Made by a program: the position numbers and the translations under genes
Shown: positions 36,400-44,582 of the stretch, one piece after another
Layout: every line of letters begins with the position of its first letter
How positions within the stretch are numbered: the first letter of the stretch is position 1
The notes under the pieces: generated by a model
The model's input: only the letters and a program-made list of their open reading frames with translations
The model's database searches: none
Told to the model about the DNA's origin: nothing
Assembly (NCBI RefSeq): GCF_001665835.1
Contig: NZ_LZSX01000073.1
Coordinates: 62,001 to 126,000, forward strand
Direction: 5' to 3'
DNA from: Mycobacterium colombiense
Lineage (GTDB): Bacteria; Actinomycetota; Actinomycetes; Mycobacteriales; Mycobacteriaceae
Length of the DNA: 64,000 bases

Positions 36400-37098
36400 G
36401 GTCGGCAGCCGGCTCAGCAGCCAATCCGTCATCGTATTGACCACTTCGACGCCCGTTTCGAACGTGCCGTCATCCGCGTCCGCGGCCAGCGCCACACCCC
36501 ATTGGCCGGACGGCGTCGGAACGATGCCGAACTGGCGGACCAGATACCCGCTGTGCACGCCCGGGCCCCAACCACCCTTCGCGGCATGGCCTTTGGCGGC
36601 CAGCCCCCACTGGTCGCCGGCAACCAGCCGTTGCATCAGGTCGATCACTTCGACGGCGTCGGGGATGGTCGACAGCTCCGCGGCGAACCGCGCCTGGCGC
36701 TGCAGGCTCCACTGGGTTTGGCCGAAAGCGGTGAAGCCGCGGCGAAGTCGCCGCGATTCGACCACCGTCGCGGTGTCACCGCCTTCGGCCACCACGCCCT
36801 GGACCCACCGCGCCGCGTCCATCGGCTCGCCCAGTTGCGACCACAACTGTTCGGAGGCGCGATTATCGGATTCGGTGATGGCCTTCACGACCAGATCGCG
36901 CGAGCCCAGCCAATCGTTGCGCAGCGCCGCTATCGCCAGGGGCACCTTGATCGTCGACCATGCCACGCCCGACCACCAGCTGCCCAGGGAAAACGTTCTG
37001 TCCGGCCGGGCGATCGCGACGCCGACGTTCGCCGGCGCCGCGGCGGAGAGCTGTTCGAAGCCGGCTTCCAGCGCGAGTTCGAGCGGCCGTGCGGTCAT
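36385..37098 (-). CDS. Class A beta-lactamase-fold serine hydrolase, no signal peptide
   Basis: A 237-aa protein. Motif 1 is S48-x-x-K51 (WSTIKVPLA), motif 2 is S77-D78-N79 (ITESDNRASE), and motif 3 is K174-G175-G176 (AAKGGWG) instead of KTG/KSG. This is the class A beta-lactamase/DD-peptidase layout. It is short and has no secretion signal from ATG 37098, so it is probably cytoplasmic or mis-started. A 20-codon ORF with a good ribosome site ends on its ATG. Its 3' end overlaps ilvX by 15 nt. Confidence 0.78.
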   Translation of the reverse strand: MTARPLELALEAGFEQLSAAAPANVGVAIARPDRTFSLGSWWSGVAWSTIKVPLAIAALRNDWLGSRDLVVKAITESDNRASEQLWSQLGEPMDAARWVQGVVAEGGDTATVVESRRLRRGFTAFGQTQWSLQRQARFAAELSTIPDAVEVIDLMQRLVAGDQWGLAAKGHAAKGGWGPGVHSGYLVRQFGIVPTPSGQWGVALAADADDGTFETGVEVVNTMTDWLLSRLPTLARY

Positions 37099-37157
37099 GC
37101 GCTGATTTCGCTATCGGCGCGCGTGACGCTGACGGCGGCGACCGGCGCGTCTACCAT
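37095..37157 (-). CDS. Possible 20-aa leader ORF overlapping the beta-lactamase-like start
   Basis: MVDAPVAAVSVTRADSEISA, starting at ATG 37157 behind AAGGAGA (37162-37168) and ending in an ATGA overlap with the gene at 37098. The Shine-Dalgarno is the best in the neighbourhood, while none is seen directly in front of 37098. It may be a leader for coupled translation. Not a known family. Confidence 0.4.
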   Translation of the reverse strand: MVDAPVAAVSVTRADSEISA

Positions 37158-37228
37158 CGCGTCTCCTTGTCCTTGCGGCATTTTCATTGCGGCCCCGCAT
37201 TCGTCCGCGGCGTGTGCGGGGAAGATCG

Positions 37229-37456
37229 TCAGCCCGCCGGCGGCGGGAGCGGCGGCAACGGCGGCCCTTGCTCCGGCGGGGGAGGTTCCCACTGTTCGGG
37301 GTCCGGGGTCGGCGGAGACCACACCAGCGGCGGCGGGGGCGGCAGCGGAGGCGGCGGGGGCGGCTCCGCCGCGGCGAAACCGGCGCCCAGGCCGAGCGCG
37401 GCCGCGCCCACTGACCCGACCAGGATCGAGCCTGCGATGAGTTCGCGGATTTTCAT
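37229..37456 (-). CDS. Small secreted proline-rich protein
   Basis: A 75-aa protein from ATG 37456 (a TTG one codon earlier is possible). The signal peptide is MKIRELIAGSILVGSVGAAA followed by a small-residue stretch ending AAAEP, with cleavage probably after AAA. The mature 45 residues are mostly proline with a few Glu, Trp and Gln (PPPPLPPPPP, PPTPDPEQWEPPPPEQG). No domain is recognised. Such proteins are common in the mycobacterial envelope. Confidence 0.72.
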   Translation of the reverse strand: MKIRELIAGSILVGSVGAAALGLGAGFAAAEPPPPPPLPPPPPLVWSPPTPDPEQWEPPPPEQGPPLPPLPPPAG

Positions 37457-37515
37457 CAAGCGCTGAGTTTACTGCCAGGACGGCGCAACAGGCGGCAACG
37501 CCCGCCGCCGGGGCG

Positions 37516-39027
37516 CTATCGGTGGATCTTCCACACCGGGTCGCCGCAATCGACGCCCTGGGCGGCCAGCTGCCGCTTCAGCACTTTGAACGTCACCGTC
37601 CGCGGGAGTTCGGCGCTGATCCGCACGTACGACGGCCACTGTTTGGGTCCCAGGTCCGGCTGCTCGGCCAGGAAGGCCCGGAACTTCCCGTCGTCGAATT
37701 CGGTGCCCGGCGCCAACACCACCGCGGCCATCACCTGATCGCCGACTATCGCGTCTGGCACCGGGTATACCGCGACCTCCATGACGTCGGGGTGGCGCAG
37801 CAACACCCGCTCGATCGGGGCCGCGCCAAGGTTTTCGCCGTCAACCCGCATCCAATCGCCCAGCCGCCCAGCGAAGTAGGCGTAGCCGGCGTCGTCGCGG
37901 TAGGCGAGATCACCGCTGTGGTACACCCCGCCGGCCATCCGCTCCGCCTCGGCCGCCGCGTCGTTGTAGTAACCCTCGAAACGACCCGGCCCCGCGGTGT
38001 TGACCAGTTCGCCGACCACGCCCGGCGGGCATGACGCGCCGGTCTCGGGATCGATGATGTCGATGCCGTCGGGAAGCGGGCCCAGTGAACCCGCCGGCGT
38101 ATCGGGCGTGCGCGCGATGGCCACGCCGCCTTCGGTCGAACCGAACCCGTCCTGCACGACGCACCCGAACCTGCGCCCGAAGCGCTCGATGTCATCGGGC
38201 ACGCCTTCGTTGCCGTAGACGGCGCGCAGCGGGTTGTCCGCATCGTCGGGGCGCTCGGGCGTGGCGAGCACGTACGACAACGGCTTGCCCACGTAGTTCG
38301 CGTAGGTGGCGCCGTAGCGACGCACATCGACGATGAAGTTCGAGGCGGAGAACTTGCGCCGCAACGCCATCGAACCCTCGCAGGCCGCCGCCACCGCCCA
38401 GCCGACCAGCACCGCGTTGGAATGAAACAGGGGCATCGACACGTAGCAGACGTCGTCGCGGCCGAGGTCGAAGCGCTGTGACATCGTCACGCCCGCGATC
38501 GCGACCTTGCCGTGGCTGCACTTGACCGCCTTGGGCTCGCCGCTGGTTCCCGACGTGAAGATCAGCATGAACAGGTCCGCCGGCGAGGCGTTCTGAAAGG
38601 AGAGCTGCGCGTCGCGATGTGCGGCGATCTCGTCGGCCCACTCGGGCGAGTCGGCATTCAGGTGCTCGATATCGCCCAGCGTCTCGGCCGACTTCGAGTC
38701 GGCGAGCACCAGTTGGCAGTCGGCCCTTGCGATGTCGCGTCGCAGCGCCTCGCCGCGGCGCACCGGATTGAGCCCCACCGGCACGATCCCCGACATTCCG
38801 GCCGCCGCCAGCATCGCCGAGAAGAACGGGGTGTTCTCCAGCAGCACGCCGACATGCGGCGGCCGGCCGGGGTCGAGCCGCGCCCGCAACGTCGCGGCGA
38901 TGGCGGCACCGTGCTGCAGGTGATCGCGCCAACTCGTGAACGAGTCCTCGAAGTAGATACCCCGGTCGTCGATCTCGGTCAGCGGCGCCAGCAGCTTGGT
39001 GACCGTCAGGTCGTCGGTGAGATCCAT
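37516..39027 (-). CDS. fadD17: FadD17, acyl-CoA synthetase for sterol side-chain acids
   Basis: A 503-aa ANL-superfamily ligase. The P-loop is FMLIFTSGTSGEPKAVKCSH, followed by YGNEGVP, DGFGSTEGG and YRDDAGYAYFAGRLGDWMRVDGEN, shown in separate parts as hinge and adenylate motifs. The C-terminal lysine lies in TFKVLKRQL. In Mtb FadD17 (Rv3506) activates C24-type cholesterol side-chain carboxylates. It is third in the leftward operon fadE26-fadE27-fadD17, starting 5 nt after the fadE27 stop. Confidence 0.92.
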   Translation of the reverse strand: MDLTDDLTVTKLLAPLTEIDDRGIYFEDSFTSWRDHLQHGAAIAATLRARLDPGRPPHVGVLLENTPFFSAMLAAAGMSGIVPVGLNPVRRGEALRRDIARADCQLVLADSKSAETLGDIEHLNADSPEWADEIAAHRDAQLSFQNASPADLFMLIFTSGTSGEPKAVKCSHGKVAIAGVTMSQRFDLGRDDVCYVSMPLFHSNAVLVGWAVAAACEGSMALRRKFSASNFIVDVRRYGATYANYVGKPLSYVLATPERPDDADNPLRAVYGNEGVPDDIERFGRRFGCVVQDGFGSTEGGVAIARTPDTPAGSLGPLPDGIDIIDPETGASCPPGVVGELVNTAGPGRFEGYYNDAAAEAERMAGGVYHSGDLAYRDDAGYAYFAGRLGDWMRVDGENLGAAPIERVLLRHPDVMEVAVYPVPDAIVGDQVMAAVVLAPGTEFDDGKFRAFLAEQPDLGPKQWPSYVRISAELPRTVTFKVLKRQLAAQGVDCGDPVWKIHR

Positions 39028-39032
39028 TGCGC

Positions 39033-40130
39033 CTAAGCGGGCGTCTCGGCCAGCTCCCGGCCGATCCGGCGCAGCTGCCCGGTGGCACCGCCCAGGGCGA
39101 ACTCGGTCTCCTTGGCGGCCAGGAAGTAGCGGTGCGCGGGGTGATCGGTGTCGACGCCGACGCCGCCGTGCACGTGCACGATGGTGTGCGCCACCCGATG
39201 ACCGGCGTCCGCCGCCCAGAACGCCGCGCTGGCGACATCGATTTCGGCCGGAATGTCCTCCGAGACCCGCCAGGCTGCCTGGGTCAGGGTGAGCCGCAGC
39301 CCCTTGACGTCGATGTAGCCGTCGGCCAGCCGCTGCGACACCGCCTGGAAGCTGCCGATCGGGCGGTCGAACTGCTCACGCTCGCGCGCGTATTCGGCCG
39401 TCATCTGCAGGCCCCGCTCGAGCACCCCGAGCTGGAAAGCGCTGCGGCCCAATGTGCCCAGCGTGCCGAGCCAGGTCACGACCTCGGCGCCGCCGACCTT
39501 GCGGCCCTCGTCCACCTCGGTCCCATCCAGGGCCAGGTGCCCGACGCTGCCCAGGCCGGTGGTTTCCAGTGCGGTCACCGTGACGCCGGGGTCGTCGGCG
39601 GTGACGAGGAAAACCGCAGTGCCGGAGTCTGTTTCGGCTGGCACCAGGAACGCGTCGGCCACCGGGCCGAAGCCGACCTGGGTGCGGGTCCCCGTCAGCC
39701 GGTACCCGCCGCCGACGCCGGCGGCCTGCACGGGCCCGTCGCCCATCTCGCCGTCGAGGGCGACGGCGAGCGTCTTCTCCCCGTTGACCGCGGGGACGCC
39801 CCAGCTCTGTTGCAGCTCTTCGGAGCCGAACCGGGCCAGCGCTCCGGCGCCCAGCACCACCGACTCCAGGTAGGGCACGGCGGCCAGCTGGTGTCCCAGC
39901 GCAACCTGGATCGCGATCTGCTCGAGCGCGCCGAAGCCGTCGCCGCCCAGCGACGAAGCCGAGGCGCTGGACAGGATGCCGGCGTCGATCAGCTTGCGCC
40001 ACAGGTCGCGGTCGAAGCGCTGATCGAGCCCGTCGAGCTCACGCTGGTGTTCGGGGGTGCATACCGAGTCCACGATGGTGTCGACCAGGTTGCCGAGGTC
40101 GTTCGCCGCTTCGGTGGTGGTGAAATCCAT
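39033..40130 (-). CDS. fadE27: FadE27 (ChsE5), acyl-CoA dehydrogenase subunit
   Basis: A 365-aa ACAD-fold subunit from ATG 40130; the frame stays open upstream through fadE26 but that is a shadow. EREQFDRPIGSFQAVSQRLAD and HVHGGVGVDTDHPAHRYFLA are the C-terminal FAD-domain motifs. In Mtb FadE26-FadE27 form an alpha2-beta2 dehydrogenase that acts on the five-carbon side-chain CoA; the glutamate is in FadE26. Second gene of the operon. Confidence 0.92.
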   Translation of the reverse strand: MDFTTTEAANDLGNLVDTIVDSVCTPEHQRELDGLDQRFDRDLWRKLIDAGILSSASASSLGGDGFGALEQIAIQVALGHQLAAVPYLESVVLGAGALARFGSEELQQSWGVPAVNGEKTLAVALDGEMGDGPVQAAGVGGGYRLTGTRTQVGFGPVADAFLVPAETDSGTAVFLVTADDPGVTVTALETTGLGSVGHLALDGTEVDEGRKVGGAEVVTWLGTLGTLGRSAFQLGVLERGLQMTAEYAREREQFDRPIGSFQAVSQRLADGYIDVKGLRLTLTQAAWRVSEDIPAEIDVASAAFWAADAGHRVAHTIVHVHGGVGVDTDHPAHRYFLAAKETEFALGGATGQLRRIGRELAETPA

Positions 40131-40159
40131 GAACGTCCGTCCTTCTATTACGTAGCGGC

Positions 40160-41338
40160 TCAGCGGTTCCGGGGCAGGCCGAGGGCGACCATGCCGATGA
40201 TGTCGCGCTGCACTTCGTTGGTGCCGCCGCCGAACGTCAGGATCAGGCAGGCCCGGTGCATCCGTTCGACCCGGCCGCGCAGCAACGAGCCCGGCGAATT
40301 CTGGCGCACCGTCGCGGCGGTACCCAGCACCTCCATCAGCAGCCGGTAGGCCTCGGTAGCGAGCTCGGTGCCGTACACCTTGGCCGCCGACGCGTCGGCG
40401 GGCGACAGCGCTTCGTCTGCCGCCGAGGCGAGTTCCCAGTTGATCAGCTTGAGCACCTCGGCCTTGGCGTGCACGCGGGCCAGGTTGATCTGCACCCATT
40501 CCGAGTCGATCAGCCGGGCGCCGCCGGCGTCCTTGGTGTTCTGCGCCCATTCGCGAACCTCGCGCAGGGCCAAAAAGATCGGTTGCGGCGAGACCAGCGC
40601 GACCCGCTCGTGGTTGAGCTGGTTGGTCACCAGTTTCCAGCCGCCGTTCTCCTCGCCGACCAGGTTGGTCACCGGGACACGCACATCGGAGTAGTAGGTG
40701 GCGCTGGTGTCCACGCCGGCCACGGTGTGCACCGGTGTCCAGGAGAAGCCCTCGGCGGTCGTCGGCACGGTCAGCATCGAAATGCCGCGGTGCTTCTTGG
40801 CCTCGGGATTGGTGCGCACCGCCAGCCACACCCAGTCCGCATAGGCGATCAGGCTGGTCCACATCTTCTGGCCGTTGATGACGTAGTCGTCACCGTCGCG
40901 CACCGCCGTGGTGCGCAGGTTGGCCAGGTCGGTGCCGGCGCCGGGCTCGGAGTAGCCGATGGAGAAGTGCAGTTCACCGGCGGCGATCTTGGGCAGGAAG
41001 AACTTCTTCTGTTCCTCGGTGCCGAACGCCATGATCGTCGGCGCCACGCTGTTGATGGTCAGGAACGGCACCGGCACGCCGGCGATGGCGGCCTCGTCGG
41101 TGAAGATCAGCGAGTCCATCGGGGAGCGGTCCTGGCCGCCGTACTCCTTGGGCCAGTTCAGGGTGAGCCATCCGTCCTTGCCCATCTGCGCGACGGTGTC
41201 GCGGTAGGCGGTGCCGGTGCCGACCTCGCCCTGCGTCGAGGTCAGCGCCTCCCGGCGCTCGGGGGTCATCAGCTCGGTGAAGTACGACCGCAGCTCGCGA
41301 CGCAGCTCCTCTTGTTCCGGGGTGTAACTGATACGCAT
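40160..41338 (-). CDS. fadE26: FadE26 (ChsE4), catalytic acyl-CoA dehydrogenase subunit
   Basis: A 392-aa ACAD. The signature GYSEPGAGTDLANLRTTA is at residues 128-145 and the catalytic Glu244 lies in LNHERVALVS, equivalent to Glu247 in Mtb. It desaturates the steroid C26-oyl-CoA in the first side-chain cycle together with FadE27. First gene of the leftward operon, start ATG 41338, 92 bp from the KstR box at 41430 that it shares with fdxD. Confidence 0.93.
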   Translation of the reverse strand: MRISYTPEQEELRRELRSYFTELMTPERREALTSTQGEVGTGTAYRDTVAQMGKDGWLTLNWPKEYGGQDRSPMDSLIFTDEAAIAGVPVPFLTINSVAPTIMAFGTEEQKKFFLPKIAAGELHFSIGYSEPGAGTDLANLRTTAVRDGDDYVINGQKMWTSLIAYADWVWLAVRTNPEAKKHRGISMLTVPTTAEGFSWTPVHTVAGVDTSATYYSDVRVPVTNLVGEENGGWKLVTNQLNHERVALVSPQPIFLALREVREWAQNTKDAGGARLIDSEWVQINLARVHAKAEVLKLINWELASAADEALSPADASAAKVYGTELATEAYRLLMEVLGTAATVRQNSPGSLLRGRVERMHRACLILTFGGGTNEVQRDIIGMVALGLPRNR

Positions 41339-41429
41339 TTCGGCCGTCCTTGAGGTTCACGACGTTCGGAGTAACAAGCCTCGTCACAGGCTGCAGCTCG
41401 ACCAACGGCTACCCGTTCGCCTCCCCGGT

Positions 41430-41443
41430 TGTAACACGTTCTA
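41430..41443. promoter_or_regulatory. KstR operator (fadE26/fdxD divergent promoter)
   Basis: TGTAACACGTTCTA, identical to the box at 31541. It lies in the 212-bp gap between divergent fadE26 and fdxD, about equally far from both starts. Confidence 0.88.
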
Positions 41444-41550
41444 GTCTGGGAATCCAGCGACCGTTTCGCCAGAGGTGTCGGGGCCCTATGGTGGACCTAC
41501 ATACTGATGAGGCGTGTCCTCAGCTGAAAGCCAGGTTCAAGGAGGGTGCT

Positions 41551-41742
41551 GTGCGGGTGATCGTGGACCGTGATCGGTGCGAAGGTAACGCAGTGTGCTT
41601 GGGAATTGCGCCAGATATCTTCGACCTGGACGACGAGGACTACGCCGTGGTGAAGCTCGACCCGATTCCCGCCGATCAGGAGCAACTGGCCGAGCAGGCG
41701 ATCGCCGAATGCCCGCGCGCGGCACTTCAGCGCGGCGACTAA
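41551..41742 (+). CDS. fdxD: FdxD, 3Fe-4S-type ferredoxin
   Basis: A 63-aa ferredoxin. Three cysteine ligands, Cys10, Cys16 and Cys54 (CEGNAVC, ECPRAAL), with Asn13 at the place of a fourth ligand, point to a 3Fe-4S cluster as in P450-linked actinobacterial ferredoxins. It starts at GTG 41551 behind AAGGAGGG (41539-41546); the frame is open upstream only through the promoter. It probably supplies electrons to CYP125/CYP142 (inference from regulon). Mtb FdxD is also 63 aa. Confidence 0.92.
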   Translation: MRVIVDRDRCEGNAVCLGIAPDIFDLDDEDYAVVKLDPIPADQEQLAEQAIAECPRAALQRGD

Positions 41743-41786
41743 TCCGAGCCCAGAGCGCGTAACCCGAAACTAGAGGTATTCATAAA

Positions 41787-42701
41787 TTGACTAGCAGCAC
41801 GAACGCGACCGATCTCTCCGGGAAGGTCGCGGTGGTGACCGGTGCGGCCGCGGGCCTGGGACGCTCCGAGGCGTTGGGTCTGGCACGCCAGGGTGCGACC
41901 GTCGTCGTCAACGACATCGCCGCGGCGTTGGACGCCTCCGACGTCATCGACGAAATCAACTCGGCCGGTTCGAAGGCGGTCGCGGTGGCCGGCGACATCA
42001 GCGAACGCGCCACGGCCGACGAACTGGTTGCTCAGGCCGACTCACTGGGGGGCCTCGGCATCGTGGTCAACAACGCCGGGATCACTCGCGACCGGATGCT
42101 GTTCAACATGTCCGACGAGGAGTGGGATCTCGTCATCGCGGTGCACCTGCGTGGGCACTTCCTGCTGACCCGTAACGCGGCAACCTACTGGCGCTCCAAG
42201 GCCAAGGAGGCCGGCGGCCAGATCTTCGGGCGCATCGTCAACACCGCATCGGAGGCCGGGCTGGTCGGTCCGGTCGGGCAGGCCAACTACGGCGCCGCCA
42301 AGGCGGGCATCATCTCGCTCACCCTCACGGCCGCACGGGCGCTGGGCCGCTACGGCGTGTGCGCCAACGCCATCTGCCCCCGCGCGCGCACCGCGATGAC
42401 CGCCGACGTGTTCGGCGAAGCACCCGAGGTGGAAGCGGGAGGCGTCGACCCGTTGTCGCCCGAGCATGTGGTCAATCTGGTCAAGTTCCTGTCGTCCCCG
42501 GCGGCCGCCGAGGTGAACGGTCAGGTGTTCATCGTCTACGGTCCACAGGTGACATTGGTCGCCGCGCCGACCGTGGAGCGGAAATTCAGCGCCGACGGCG
42601 TCGCTTGGGACCCCGCTCAGCTGAGTGCGACGCTGCAGGATTACTTTGCTGGCCGTGATCCTGAGCACAATTTCTCGGCTGGCGCGCTAATGGAGCAATA
42701 G
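41787..42701 (+). CDS. hsd4A: Hsd4A, 3-hydroxyacyl-CoA dehydrogenase/17-beta-HSD
   Basis: A 304-aa SDR of the MFE-2 type. VVTGAAAGLGRSEALGLARQG is the NAD-binding region, NNAGITRDRM follows, and the active site is Ser (NTASEAG) with YGAAK. It oxidises the 22-hydroxyl sterol side-chain CoA before FadA5 cleavage, and can act on the 17-hydroxyl. The start is an unusual TTG at 41787. It lies 44 bp after fdxD and is probably on the same transcript. Confidence 0.91.
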   Translation: MTSSTNATDLSGKVAVVTGAAAGLGRSEALGLARQGATVVVNDIAAALDASDVIDEINSAGSKAVAVAGDISERATADELVAQADSLGGLGIVVNNAGITRDRMLFNMSDEEWDLVIAVHLRGHFLLTRNAATYWRSKAKEAGGQIFGRIVNTASEAGLVGPVGQANYGAAKAGIISLTLTAARALGRYGVCANAICPRARTAMTADVFGEAPEVEAGGVDPLSPEHVVNLVKFLSSPAAAEVNGQVFIVYGPQVTLVAAPTVERKFSADGVAWDPAQLSATLQDYFAGRDPEHNFSAGALMEQ

Positions 42702-42730
42702 CCACAAAAGGCTGGTTGATTGGGGGGAAT

Positions 42731-42784
42731 CGCCAGGTAGAACGTGTGTCAGTTTGACACGTGACAAGTGCGTCTGACCTGGCG
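42731..42784. repeat. Nested inverted repeat upstream of mce4
   Basis: The outer arms are CGCCAGGT (42731-42738) and ACCTGGCG (42777-42784). Inside sits a perfect GTGTCA-GTT-TGACAC (42746-42760). It lies 29 nt after the hsd4A stop and overlaps the candidate KstR box at 42738. It could be a terminator, an operator, or both. Confidence 0.7.
42738..42751. promoter_or_regulatory. Candidate KstR operator upstream of mce4 (variant)
   Basis: TAGAACGTGTGTCA keeps the T-n2-AAC half and the terminal A, but the second half-site has GTG rather than GTT. It lies 185 bp before yrbE4A. KstR control of mce4 is known in mycobacteria, so this is the stronger of two candidates by half-site, with one mismatch. 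Confidence 0.55.
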
Positions 42785-42816
42785 AATTAACGGTTCGGAT
42801 AAAGACGTGCTGTTCA

Positions 42817-42850
42817 TTGACATGGTGAACTTGTTCTGAGTTAATATGAT
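42817..42850 (+). promoter_or_regulatory. Candidate mce4 promoter with internal KstR-like box
   Basis: A perfect -35 hexamer TTGACA (42817-42822) is followed by AT-rich TTAATATGAT (42841-42850) as the -10 region (TAATAT at 19-bp spacing, TATGAT at 22). Between them lies GTGAACTTGTTCTG (42825-42838), which keeps the AAC-n2-GTT core of the KstR motif but lost the outer T and A. A repressor here would block the promoter. Confidence 0.5.
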
Positions 42851-42935
42851 CCGGCTCACACCGAGCCACGTGCGACCGTAGACGACGCAAAGGCCAGACA
42901 TAGACTTCGCCGAGACCAAACCGAGGGGGAACGCG

Positions 42936-43700
42936 TTGAGGGAACAACTTGCGGTTCCCGCCCGCGCAGTCGGCGGATTTTTCGAAATGATGTTGGATAC
43001 CGGCCGGGCAGCTTTTCGCCGGCCGTTTCAATTCGGTGAGTTCCTCGATCAGACGTGGATGATCGCGCGCGTGTCGCTGGTCCCCACGCTGCTGGTGTCC
43101 ATCCCGTTCACCGTCCTGGTGGCCTTCACCCTCAACATCCTGCTGCGCGAGATCGGCGCCGCCGACCTGTCCGGCGCCGGGACGGCATTCGGCACCATCA
43201 CCCAGCTGGGGCCGGTGGTGACGGTGCTCGTGGTGGCCGGTGCCGGTGCCACCGCGATCTGCGCCGACCTCGGCGCCCGCACCATCCGCGAAGAGATCGA
43301 CGCGATGCGGGTGCTCGGCATCGACCCGATCCAGCGGCTGGTCGTGCCCCGTGTGCTGGCCTCCACGGTGGTGGCCCTGCTGCTCAACGGATTGGTATGC
43401 GCCATCGGTCTTTCCGGTGGTTACGTGTTCTCCGTCTTCCTGCAGGGCGTCAACCCCGGCGCGTTCATCAACGGGTTGACCGTGTTGACCGGCCTGCGCG
43501 AGCTGGTGCTGGCCGAATTCAAGGCGCTGCTGTTCGGCGTGATGGCCGGCATGGTCGGCTGCTACCGCGGCCTCACCGTCAAGGGTGGGCCCAAGGGCGT
43601 CGGCAACGCGGTCAACGAAACCGTGGTCTACGCCTTCATCTGTCTGTTCGTGATCAACGTGGTGATGACCGCCATCGGCGTGCGGATCTCGGCTAAGTGA
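42936..43700 (+). CDS. yrbE4A: YrbE4A, Mce4 transporter permease
   Basis: A 254-aa MlaE/YrbE-type permease starting at TTG 42936 behind GAGGGGGAA. It has four to six membrane segments (e.g. SLVPTLLVSIPFTVLVAFTL, VVTVLVVAGAGATAI, the EExDAM loop ARTIREEIDAMRVLGIDP typical of the family). With YrbE4B it forms the channel of the Mce4 sterol importer, powered by the ATPase MceG encoded elsewhere. Nearly identical in length and sequence to Mtb Rv3501c. Ends 19 bp before yrbE4B. Confidence 0.96.
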   Translation: MREQLAVPARAVGGFFEMMLDTGRAAFRRPFQFGEFLDQTWMIARVSLVPTLLVSIPFTVLVAFTLNILLREIGAADLSGAGTAFGTITQLGPVVTVLVVAGAGATAICADLGARTIREEIDAMRVLGIDPIQRLVVPRVLASTVVALLLNGLVCAIGLSGGYVFSVFLQGVNPGAFINGLTVLTGLRELVLAEFKALLFGVMAGMVGCYRGLTVKGGPKGVGNAVNETVVYAFICLFVINVVMTAIGVRISAK

Positions 43701-43719
43701 TGGGACGGGTACGCACGCC

Positions 43720-44562
43720 ATGAGTTACGACGCCACACTGCGGTTCCGCCGCATCTTCACCCGGCTGCAAGAGCCGGTCGACGACTTCGGCGAGCAGGCG
43801 TTGTTCTACGGGCAGACCATGCGGTATGTCCCCAATGCGCTCACCCGATACCGCAAGGAGACCATCCGGCTGATCGCCGAGATGACGATGGGCGCGGGCG
43901 CACTCGTGATGATCGGTGGCACGGTCGGTGTGGCGGCCTTCCTGACCTTGGCCTCCGGCGGTGTCATTGCCGTGCAGGGGTATTCGTCGCTGGGCAACAT
44001 CGGCATCGAGGCGCTGACGGGATTCCTGTCGGCATTCCTGAACGTCCGGGTCGTCGCGCCGGTGATCGCCGGCATCGCGCTGGCCGCCACCATCGGCGCC
44101 GGCGCCACCGCCCAATTGGGCGCCATGCGGGTGTCCGAGGAGATCGACGCCGTCGAATGCATGGCGGTGCACTCGGTGTCCTACCTGGTATCGACCCGCC
44201 TGGTCGCCGGCCTCATCGCGATCATCCCGCTGTACTCGCTGTCGGTGCTGGCCGCGTTCTTCGCCGCCCGCTTCACCACGGTGTACATCAACGGGCAGTC
44301 GAAGGGCCTCTACGACCACTACTTCAATACGTTCCTTATCCCGTCGGACCTATTGTGGTCGTTCCTGCAGGCAATCGTGATGTCCATCGCGGTGATGCTC
44401 GTCCATACCTATTACGGCTACAACGCCCACGGCGGTCCGGTCGGAGTCGGGATCGCGGTCGGCCAGGCCGTGCGGACTTCGCTGATCGTCGTGGTCGTCA
44501 TTACATTGTTCATCTCGCTCGCTGTGTATGGGGCGTCCGGTAACTTCAACCTCTCCGGATAA
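43720..44562 (+). CDS. yrbE4B: YrbE4B, Mce4 transporter permease
   Basis: A 280-aa MlaE/YrbE permease and second half of the Mce4 channel. The family loop is MRVSEEIDAVECMAVHSVSYL; membrane segments include LVAGLIAIIPLYSLSVLAAFF and TSLIVVVVITLFISLAVYG. ATG 43720. It is followed 20 bp later by mce4A. Confidence 0.95.
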   Translation: MSYDATLRFRRIFTRLQEPVDDFGEQALFYGQTMRYVPNALTRYRKETIRLIAEMTMGAGALVMIGGTVGVAAFLTLASGGVIAVQGYSSLGNIGIEALTGFLSAFLNVRVVAPVIAGIALAATIGAGATAQLGAMRVSEEIDAVECMAVHSVSYLVSTRLVAGLIAIIPLYSLSVLAAFFAARFTTVYINGQSKGLYDHYFNTFLIPSDLLWSFLQAIVMSIAVMLVHTYYGYNAHGGPVGVGIAVGQAVRTSLIVVVVITLFISLAVYGASGNFNLSG

Positions 44563-44582
44563 GAGGACCGCTTAAAAGGGAC

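Noticed and set aside
36502..37440. A 312-codon plus-strand frame opposite the beta-lactamase-like and proline-rich genes
   Set aside because: Antisense shadow with low-complexity Gly/Ala/Arg composition; the minus-strand genes have a signal peptide and catalytic motifs.
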